Assembly (NCBI RefSeq): GCF_003269065.1
Contig: NZ_QLTA01000011.1
Coordinates: 52,249 to 116,248, forward strand
Source: Paracidovorax anthurii
GTDB lineage: Bacteria; Pseudomonadota; Gammaproteobacteria; Burkholderiales; Burkholderiaceae_C
DNA: 64,000 nucleotides
Direction of reading: 5' to 3'
Below are positions 57,632 through 64,000 of the stretch, piece by piece. Each line of letters starts with the position of its first letter. Positions within the stretch are counted from its first letter, which is position 1. The notes under the pieces are model-generated. The model did not search any database. It worked only from the letters and a program-made list of their open reading frames with translations, and was not told the DNA's origin. Made by a program: the position numbers and the translations under genes.

Positions 57632-60600
57632 ATGGGAATCAATATAAAGATAACAGGGGTTCTTCTTGCCGCGACCGCATTCGGGTATGCCTATGCGCAG
57701 GGCGTGGACCGGAGCCTGCCATTGGGGTACGGGGTGGACGTGGGCCTGAGCGATGACCGCTTCAAGGTATTGTCGAAGAATATGGAGGGGACTTGTGCCA
57801 ACATGAGTTCCAGAGGAACTCCCGACAAGTATAGATATTGCCCCGCAACACTGGAATATTCCGATAAATGCATGGAGACCTGGGCGCCCTGCGGGGTGGA
57901 GTTCGGCTTCCAGATCATTCCCGTCTGCAATAAATCGGTCAACGACCATCCGCTGTATCCCGATAACCCGAGGCAATGGGTGATGAGCCAGGCGGGGTAC
58001 CGCGCCGACACGCAACAGTACTATTGCTATTGCAAATGGGAGGGCTCCGACAACCCCTACCTCCGCGATCCCCTGAGCGGATGGTGTGCCCGCAAGGAGT
58101 TGCTGGACCCGCCTCCGCCGCCACCCCCGCCGCCGCCTCCACCACCACCCCCGCCGCCACCGCCTCCCCCGGCGCCCCCAACCCCGCCGCCGCCGCCGCC
58201 CCCCACGGACCGCATCGTTCCGCTATCCCTGTTTCCGGGCGGGCAGGACGGCATGTGCATGGGCGATCCGGTGATCCCCGCCACGGGCGAGAACTTTCAG
58301 GAACAGGTGGACTATGTGGACCCGCAAGGCGCGGGCCTGGATTTCGTGCGCATCTACCGCAGCCATTGGGCGCTGGGCCCGGGCCGGTCGAACCACGGGC
58401 TGGGAGCGCAGTGGAGCCATAACCACGCCATCGAATTGAAGGTGGCCAGCGGCGCCGCGACCGTGCTTTTCGGCGACGGCCTGGAGCGTTCTTTCAGCCA
58501 GGGCGCTTCCGGCGCATGGACGCCGCGCGAACCGGGCGATGCGATGACCCAGGCCAATGGCGGCTGGACCGTCAAATATGCCGCCGACGATTCCGTCTTG
58601 AAATTCGACAGTGCCGGAAAGATCCTGAGCCGCCAGTTCCGCAACGGCTGGGTGATTTCCTACGGCTACCAGAATGGACGCCTGATGACGATCAGGAACC
58701 ATTTCGGCAAAGCGATCAACATCGAGCGCAATGACGATGGGTCCATCAAGAATATCTCGAACCCGAACGGCCTCAGGACCTATTACACCTATGCCGGCGG
58801 CAGCCTGGAATCCGTGAGCCTGGACGGGCGGTATACGAAACGATTCACCTACGAGAATGCCCAGCTCCCGTTATTGCTGACTGCCATCATCGACGAGAAC
58901 GGCCGCCGGTTCGCCAGCTTTGCCTATGACGATGCGGGGCGCACCCTGAAAGCCGCCCACGCGGGTGATGCGCTGGCGCATGAATTCGATTATTCGGCGA
59001 TCGGCGCGGGCCGGGCGCTGGTGAAGGATGCTCAGGGCAAGAACCGTGAATTCGGTTTCAGCTACCAGAACGGGGCGCTGGCCATTACCGGGGCGTCGGC
59101 AGTCCCGGCCCTGGCGTATGCCCCGGTGACCCGCCGAACCCAGAATGCCGCGGGGCTCATCACCACGGAAGAGGACTTCGCGGGGCGCAAAAACGTCTAC
59201 GTGTGGGACGAGGGCCGGCAACTGCCGACCCTGGCCACGCACGCCGCCGGCACGGCCGATGAGCGGTCTGTGCAGACGGAGTGGCACGCATCGTTCCGCC
59301 TGCCCGTCAAACGGCGGGAGGCGAACCGGGCGACCGAATACACCTACGACGCGCTGGGCAACCTGATCGGCGAGCGCGTCTATGACGCCGTGCAGCCCGG
59401 GGGCGCTTCCAGGGCCGTGACCCGGAGCTGGGAGTACAGCGGCGGGCTGCTGCTGTCCGCCACCGATGCGAACGGCTTCAAGACCACCTACAACTATCCC
59501 AATCCGCCCGACCCCCGGCCCACGGAGGTGACCAATGCGCTGGGGCAGACCACGTCGTACTTCCGCCAGGAGGGCTATCTCTACCTCATGGGCTTGCCCA
59601 ACGGCGTCCGCTACGAATTCGAGACGGGCGCCGATCCCCGCCGATTCGTCACCCAGGTGGCGACGGCCGGCCTGTATTGGAATTACGAGTACAACGCCAT
59701 CGGAAAGCTCTCCAGGAAGAGCGAGCCTTCGGGGTACGCCGTGGATTACGCCTACGACGACGCCCACCGGCTGTCCGGCTGGAAGGACAACCGCGGCGCC
59801 TGGGGGCGCCATGCCTACGACGGCTTCAACAACGTCGTCCTGACGGAGATCGGCGATGCCGCCGGAACAATCGCCTGGAGGGAGCAAAAGCAATACAACG
59901 CGCTCAACCAGCTCGAAACCGTGCAGGCGGGGGATTCCAGGGACCGCTATGCCTATGGCCCCAATGGCGAACTGGCCGCGCAGACCAACGCCCTGAACCA
60001 GAGCACCACCTTCCAGCGCAATGCGTTCGGGCAGGCGACGAAGATCACCGACCCTTCCGGCAAATCCGCCTCGCTGGCCTATGACGGCCTGGGCGTGGTG
60101 AAGGCGGCCACCGACTTCACGGGCGTGGCCACCACCTATGCCAACGACCTGCGCGGCAACCCCACGCGCGAATCCACGGCGGACGCGGGAGGCACCGACA
60201 TCCAGTACGACGCCATGGGGCGCGCCGTCCAATGGACGGATGCGCTGGCCCGCACCACCCGGGCGACCCGCGACGCGCTGGGCAGGACGACGCGGCTGCT
60301 CTTCGCGGACGGCAGGCAAAGCGTGCTGCGCTACGACCTGGCAGGCGCGGCCTACAACGCCGACGGCGCGCCCCAGGCGAGCACGGGCGCGCTGAGCGAA
60401 CTGCAAGACCCTGGAGTGACCACGCGCTACCGCTACGACAGGCTCGGCCGGGTCATGGCCAAGACGCAGATCCTGACCGGCGGCGACACGCGGTCCGTGG
60501 GCTATGAGTACGTGCCGGGCGGCAGTGCCGGAGCGGGAGAGATCGCCGCCATGGCCTATCCCGGCGGCAAGCGGCTGCAGCGGCAGTACGACGCCACGGG

Positions 60601-62218
60601 GCAGCTCACCGGCCTGCAGTGGAACGGCCAGCCGCTGCTCACGGGGATCACCTGGAGCCCGCTGGGCCAGCCCACGGGCTGGACGTGGGCGGCCAGCGGC
60701 CTGAAGGAGCAGCGCAGCTACACCGTGGCGGGCCAGCTGGCCTCCAGCCGGCTCCTGCCCCAGCTCACCTGGGACAGCGCCGGGCGGCTCACCCAACTGC
60801 AGCAGCGGCACATGCTGCCGGCGGCGAGCGGCACGGCCGCGCAGCAGGCGGTGCTGGCCAGTGCCTTCACCTACGACGCGGCAGGCCGGCTGACGGCCAG
60901 CGCCCACAGCCTGCCCGCGGGCCTGGCGCTGCCCCGGGGCTGGGGCCTGGGCGACACCGTGGGGGCCACGGCCAGCGGCTATGCGTGGGATGCCAACGGC
61001 AACCGCACGCAGGCCTTCCATACCAGCGCCACGGGGGCCGGCACGGCCCGGCTGGAGCGGGTGTACCAGCCGGTGGCGGGCAGCAATCGGCTCAAGGGCT
61101 ACAGCGAAACCTTCACGCCGGCGGGGGCGGCGGCGCGCACGACCCAGATCACCTATGCCCAGGACGCCACGGGGGCGCTCACGAAGAAGGGCGACGCCTA
61201 CCTGCACTACGGCGCGGATGGGCGCATCGCCAAAGTAGGCTTGAACGCCGACCCCAAGAACGCCCTGGCCGTGGAATACACCACCAATGCCCTGGGCCAG
61301 CGGGTCTTCAAACGCGATGCGCGCATCTCCGGCACCAACGCCAGCGCTGCGGTCACCGTGCAAACGGTCTATGCGGAAGACGGCATCGGCAGCACGGTGC
61401 TCGGCCAGTACGGCAACCGCAGGAGCGGCAATAGTGCGGCGCCGGCGGGGGAGATGGACAGCACGGAGATCATCTACCTGCCCACGGCCTCCGGTCCGAT
61501 GCCGGTGGCGGCGCAGATCAACGGGCGGCTATATGCAATCGACGCGGATCACCTGAACACGCCGCGAAGGCTGACCAACGCCCAAGGGCAGGTGGTGTGG
61601 CAGTGGCTGATCACGGGCTTTGGAGAGGCGAACCCGACCACCGGGGCGACGGGCTATGCGCAAAGCGGCGAGGCCAGCGGCCGTAGTTATGGGGAAGCGG
61701 TGCGGTTCGACCTGCGGTATCCAGGGCAGGTGTGGGACGAGGAGACGGGGCTGAGCTACAACCTGCATCGGTATTACGACGCGGGGACGGGGCGGTATAT
61801 CCAGGCTGATCCGATTGGGTTGGATGGGGGATGGAATCGTTTTGTTTATGTGAACGCGAATCCACTTCTGAAAATCGATCCTGTTGGTTTATGCCCATTG
61901 TGTTTGATTCCTGCATTGCCCTATGTTGGAGAGGTTGCTGTTATTGCGGGCGCATGGTGGGCCAGTCAAAACATATATCAGGAGAAGACTCCAAACCGTG
62001 GGAAACCTTGGGAGTGGCATACCAATCCCGGAAGTGGGCAAGAGCGACTATATGGTCCTGATGGACGGCCGACTGTCGATATCGATTGGGATCATGACCA
62101 CGGTCAGGGTCAGCCTCATCCTCACAATTGGGGCGGCCCTCAAGGTCCAAGAGAAGTTCCTGAAAATGGATTTTCCCCGTGGCCTCGTGGTCGAAAGAAT
62201 CCGGCTGGATGCAATTGA
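57632..62218 (+). CDS. Sec-exported RHS-repeat polymorphic toxin
   Basis: 1528 residues. A Sec signal peptide (about 1-22) is followed by a Cys-rich domain (about 40-155), a 21-residue polyproline run plus Pro-rich hinge (about 158-190), an RHS entry domain (MGDPVIPATGENFQEQVDYV), about 1100 residues of YD/RHS repeats, and the core end YYDAGTGRYIQADPIGL near 1380-1398. The remaining about 120 residues are a distinct tip: a short hydrophobic stretch, then PWEWHTNPGSGQERLYGPDG and DIDWDHDHGQGQPHPHNWGG near 1481-1500, a His/Asp-rich motif suggesting a metal-dependent nuclease. RHS shells carry such toxins to rival cells. The start ATG at 57632 follows GAGGGA. Base composition drops sharply in the tip, a sign of exchange. 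Confidence 0.88.
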   Translation: MGINIKITGVLLAATAFGYAYAQGVDRSLPLGYGVDVGLSDDRFKVLSKNMEGTCANMSSRGTPDKYRYCPATLEYSDKCMETWAPCGVEFGFQIIPVCNKSVNDHPLYPDNPRQWVMSQAGYRADTQQYYCYCKWEGSDNPYLRDPLSGWCARKELLDPPPPPPPPPPPPPPPPPPPPPAPPTPPPPPPPTDRIVPLSLFPGGQDGMCMGDPVIPATGENFQEQVDYVDPQGAGLDFVRIYRSHWALGPGRSNHGLGAQWSHNHAIELKVASGAATVLFGDGLERSFSQGASGAWTPREPGDAMTQANGGWTVKYAADDSVLKFDSAGKILSRQFRNGWVISYGYQNGRLMTIRNHFGKAINIERNDDGSIKNISNPNGLRTYYTYAGGSLESVSLDGRYTKRFTYENAQLPLLLTAIIDENGRRFASFAYDDAGRTLKAAHAGDALAHEFDYSAIGAGRALVKDAQGKNREFGFSYQNGALAITGASAVPALAYAPVTRRTQNAAGLITTEEDFAGRKNVYVWDEGRQLPTLATHAAGTADERSVQTEWHASFRLPVKRREANRATEYTYDALGNLIGERVYDAVQPGGASRAVTRSWEYSGGLLLSATDANGFKTTYNYPNPPDPRPTEVTNALGQTTSYFRQEGYLYLMGLPNGVRYEFETGADPRRFVTQVATAGLYWNYEYNAIGKLSRKSEPSGYAVDYAYDDAHRLSGWKDNRGAWGRHAYDGFNNVVLTEIGDAAGTIAWREQKQYNALNQLETVQAGDSRDRYAYGPNGELAAQTNALNQSTTFQRNAFGQATKITDPSGKSASLAYDGLGVVKAATDFTGVATTYANDLRGNPTRESTADAGGTDIQYDAMGRAVQWTDALARTTRATRDALGRTTRLLFADGRQSVLRYDLAGAAYNADGAPQASTGALSELQDPGVTTRYRYDRLGRVMAKTQILTGGDTRSVGYEYVPGGSAGAGEIAAMAYPGGKRLQRQYDATGQLTGLQWNGQPLLTGITWSPLGQPTGWTWAASGLKEQRSYTVAGQLASSRLLPQLTWDSAGRLTQLQQRHMLPAASGTAAQQAVLASAFTYDAAGRLTASAHSLPAGLALPRGWGLGDTVGATASGYAWDANGNRTQAFHTSATGAGTARLERVYQPVAGSNRLKGYSETFTPAGAAARTTQITYAQDATGALTKKGDAYLHYGADGRIAKVGLNADPKNALAVEYTTNALGQRVFKRDARISGTNASAAVTVQTVYAEDGIGSTVLGQYGNRRSGNSAAPAGEMDSTEIIYLPTASGPMPVAAQINGRLYAIDADHLNTPRRLTNAQGQVVWQWLITGFGEANPTTGATGYAQSGEASGRSYGEAVRFDLRYPGQVWDEETGLSYNLHRYYDAGTGRYIQADPIGLDGGWNRFVYVNANPLLKIDPVGLCPLCLIPALPYVGEVAVIAGAWWASQNIYQEKTPNRGKPWEWHTNPGSGQERLYGPDGRPTVDIDWDHDHGQGQPHPHNWGGPQGPREVPENGFSPWPRGRKNPAGCN
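58108..58206 (+). repeat. Polyproline-coding simple repeat
   Basis: CCG/CCC/CCA/CCT codons encode P-runs of about 21 and 7 residues separated by APPT. Translation of such runs depends on EF-P, and the DNA is prone to length change. On the minus strand it reads as poly-Gly, which is spurious. Confidence 0.85.
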
Positions 62219-62232
62219 CAGGGAGTATTGGA

Positions 62233-62601
62233 ATGACAAAAACTGTGGCACTGGTTCTGAGTTCTGATAGTCCTCTGATGGTAGAGGCTTTGGCGCTTTG
62301 TATGCCCATATGGATTGCAGATGTTCCGGAGAACATGGTGTTTAAGAGATTATTTCTAAGAAATAGCGGTGATGTGTCAATAACTTGGTTTCCCGTAAGG
62401 CAGGGGGAGGAAATGAAGTCTGCCGCATCGAGAATAATTTTCTCCCTGGATGATCATTACAACGAAGATGCTCAATCAATAGGCTATCAAGGGTTGTTGG
62501 TTGTGGGGGCGCCTTATGAAGTTGGTATGAATGATGAATATGCGATTCTCGGATTTAAGAGGCTGGAGGCCACGGGTTTTGGTTTTGTGGCGATGAAGTG
62601 A
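62233..62601 (+). CDS. Putative immunity protein for the RHS toxin tip
   Basis: 122 residues starting at the ATG at 62233, 14 bases after the RHS stop with GGAG upstream. Small, soluble and slightly acidic (MTKTVALVLSSDSPLMVEAL to GFKRLEATGFGFVAMK), with markedly lower GC than the region. I recognise no family. The position directly behind a toxin tip, the same strand and the composition make immunity the natural reading; this is inference from context. Confidence 0.6.
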   Translation: MTKTVALVLSSDSPLMVEALALCMPIWIADVPENMVFKRLFLRNSGDVSITWFPVRQGEEMKSAASRIIFSLDDHYNEDAQSIGYQGLLVVGAPYEVGMNDEYAILGFKRLEATGFGFVAMK

Positions 62602-62699
62602 ACTTTGGTCAGTGATTATGTGCCGAGAGATTTAGCGCTACAGATGACTCAAATGCAGCAAGTTCAAGCGCATGGCCGGAATTCAGTACCGGCAGTGCG

Positions 62700-63201
62700 G
62701 TGAATGCTCTGGGCCAACGAGTGTTCAAGCGCGATGCCGGAGCGGGCGCTACGGCAGCCACGGTGCAGACGGTGTATGCCGAAGACGGCATCGGCAGCAC
62801 GGTGCTGGGCCAGTACGGCAACCGCAGGAGCGGCAACAGCACAGCGCCGGCGGGGGAGATGGAGAGCACCGAGGTCATTTATCTGCCCACGGTTTCCGGC
62901 CTGATCGGTGCGGTTCGACCTGCGGTATCCAGGGCCGGTGTGGGATGAGGAGACGGGGCTGAGCTACAACCTGCATCGGTATTACGACGCGGGGACGGGG
63001 AGGTATATCCAGGCGGACCCGATTGGGCTCGCGGGCGGATGGAATCGGTTTGCATACGTAAATGCAAACCCAGTCAAATACATCGACCCTAGCGGAAAAA
63101 ACGCTCTGTTGGGGGCAGATTTTGGTACAGAGGGGGCTTATTGTTGCGGTCCCTCCTGGGATCGGAGTGGGTGCAGTTTAAATAATGAAGCTTGCAAATG
63201 A
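62700..63201 (+). pseudogene. Displaced RHS core/tip cassette with internal deletion
   Basis: Frame one (62700 to about 62905) reads RVFKRDAGAGATAATVQTVY and GQYGNRRSGNSTAPAGEMES, nearly identical to the intact RHS gene at 61287-61490. After LPTVSGLIG about 200 bases are missing, and homology resumes out of frame at 62908 (RFDLRYPGPVWDEETGLSYN to ADPIGLAGGWNRFAYVNANP). A different 37-residue tip follows (KNALLGADFGTEGAYCCGPS), ending at 63201. This is a former or donor C-terminus left behind when the RHS tip was replaced. Confidence 0.8.
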
Positions 63202-63617
63202 AAACCATTCTTGGAGATTCTGTGAGTTTTATAGAAAGTCGTTTGGTGGGGGTAGGGCTCAACAAAAATGGAAAAGAACTTACTCTATTCATTACATTGA
63301 AGGGCGGCACTGATGTTGCTATAGAAATGCACAACGTCGACAAGCTCTTGATTAATGAATTTCGTCAGAGCAATATCATTGATGAAGTAAATCATTGGAC
63401 TCATGAGAGTTGCACGGATGAACTCAGGCAAGCGGTTTTTTATTTAACCACCGGACGATCAGAAGATGAATGTGATTGCAAAATGCTATCAGTGGCAACC
63501 AATGCCTTGGAATGCATTAATCGAGGGGAAATGGAAATAATGGAAATTACCGCGATATTTGGCGCACAGATTCTTGCGTCATTTTCCTCCATGACGATAA
63601 GGCAAAAATCCGATTAA
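63198..63617 (+). CDS. Putative immunity protein of the displaced RHS tip
   Basis: 139 residues from the ATG at 63198, which overlaps the stop of the orphan tip (ATGA). AT-rich, soluble (MKTILGDSVSFIESRLVGVG; HESCTDELRQAVFYLTTGRS; a DECDC cysteine pair). No family recognised. The coupling to an RHS tip identifies it as the likely immunity gene of that older toxin, retained after the toxin was displaced. It ends 11 bases before the likely IS edge. Confidence 0.6.
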   Translation: MKTILGDSVSFIESRLVGVGLNKNGKELTLFITLKGGTDVAIEMHNVDKLLINEFRQSNIIDEVNHWTHESCTDELRQAVFYLTTGRSEDECDCKMLSVATNALECINRGEMEIMEITAIFGAQILASFSSMTIRQKSD

Positions 63618-63627
63618 TCACAAGGTG

Positions 63628-64000
63628 AGGCAGTCTCAAATCTGATGTTCAACATCTGGGAACCTCTCAAAACCCAGCCCCTCTGTCTTTGACCGAGAAC
63701 GCCTGAGTCCGCCATAGCCATGATCACTCCCCGCAGCGCGCTGAAGTTCGACCTGTTCGCGGAGGCCTCGCGCCAGCACAAGAGGGATGAGGTGGGCGAT
63801 CCGTTGCAGGTGATCGCGCGGCACATCGATTTCGCGGAGCTGACCCGGCTGGTGGATGCGCTCATCGAGCGCGGCGATGGCCGCAAGGGCGGGCGGCCCA
63901 GCTACCCCACCGAGGTCATGGTGCGCATCCTGGTGTTGAAGCGGCTGTACAACCTGTCCGATGAGCAGATGGAGTACCAGTTGCTGGATCGGGCGAGCTA
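63628..64000 (+). mobile_element. Insertion sequence, left part (IS5-type), continues beyond window
   Basis: GC content rises again after 63617 and a transposase gene begins at 63720. The left edge is taken as GAGGCAGTCTCAAATCTG at 63628, but neither inverted repeat nor target duplication can be confirmed because the right end is outside the window. It abuts the RHS immunity cassette, a frequent site of rearrangement. Confidence 0.6.
63720..64000 (+). CDS. IS5-family transposase, N-terminal part
   Basis: From the ATG at 63720 the frame stays open to the window end: MITPRSALKFDLFAEASRQH at the start, then GGRPSYPTEVMVRILVLKRL and YNLSDEQMEYQLLDRASY. This is the DUF772-type N-terminus of IS5-group DDE transposases. 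The catalytic domain lies beyond the window. Confidence 0.85.
   Translation, partial: MITPRSALKFDLFAEASRQHKRDEVGDPLQVIARHIDFAELTRLVDALIERGDGRKGGRPSYPTEVMVRILVLKRLYNLSDEQMEYQLLDRAS

Noticed and set aside
58108..58206. CRISPR-like or glycine-rich protein on the minus strand
   Set aside because: It is a simple proline-codon repeat without spacers; the minus-strand poly-Gly frame is its shadow.
57632..62218. Type VI secretion effector assignment for the RHS protein
   Set aside because: There is a Sec signal peptide and no VgrG, PAAR or adaptor gene in the window, so type VI delivery is not supported.

Overview
The window is GC-rich, densely coded DNA of a betaproteobacterium. The gene repertoire fits family Comamonadaceae: fused indolepyruvate ferredoxin oxidoreductase, TctD/TctE and FixJ-type two-component systems, a Bug/TctC receptor, DUF4148 proteins, DUF1631 and yajC-secD-secF. 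Three genes look like type III effectors, each behind a promoter resembling the HrpX-controlled PIP box. That points to a plant-associated Acidovorax (A. avenae/citrulli group). The genus is an inference from recognised families and promoter style, because no search was possible.

Layout. 1-10 kb: 5' part of glnE, divergent yhdP-like gene, omega-amidase-like nitrilase, and a PAS histidine kinase/FixJ regulator pair. 10-17.4 kb: OmpA-like lipoprotein, a tiny membrane protein whose start codon overlaps that of mltA, a secreted pepsin-like aspartic protease candidate, a putative effector with a Cys-His-Asp triad behind a textbook PIP box, an MFS exporter and an Lrp regulator. 17.5-30.7 kb: indolepyruvate oxidoreductase, a secreted unknown, yajC-secD-secF, DUF1631, recX-recA and a MarR regulator. 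30.7-39.7 kb: a nine-gene leftward operon for uptake and hydrolysis of a biuret/triuret-like compound: BMP-family ABC importer, two isochorismatase-like hydrolases, allophanate hydrolase, AtzH-like protein and a GntR regulator. 40-47.2 kb: TctDE-like system, two DUF4148 genes sharing an operator-like palindrome, a membrane adenylate cyclase with a histidine-rich anchor and a ferredoxin domain, a divergent Crp/Fnr regulator and an orphan Bug receptor.

47.2-51.4 kb is an accessory island. A frameshifted remnant of N-formylglutamate amidohydrolase is followed by two tandem LRR-Fic proteins resembling Xanthomonas AvrAC/XopAC. Both have hrp-type promoters of identical geometry, and the second has lost the Fic histidine. 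51.6-57 kb: SPOR protein, biotin ligase and a SET-domain protein form a leftward operon, opposite topoisomerase III carrying a C-terminal SWIB domain. 57.6-64 kb: a Sec-exported RHS polymorphic toxin with a polyproline hinge, its putative immunity gene, a displaced RHS-tip/immunity cassette, and the start of an IS5-type element.

Two dispersed intergenic repeat families recur. Family A (about 110-160 bp, five copies) lies mostly at gene 3' ends. Family B (about 50 bp, palindromic core; three good copies and one or two partial ones) lies in intergenic gaps. Boundaries and starts were worked out by reading codons, ribosome-binding sites and overlaps; functional calls rest on motif recognition only.
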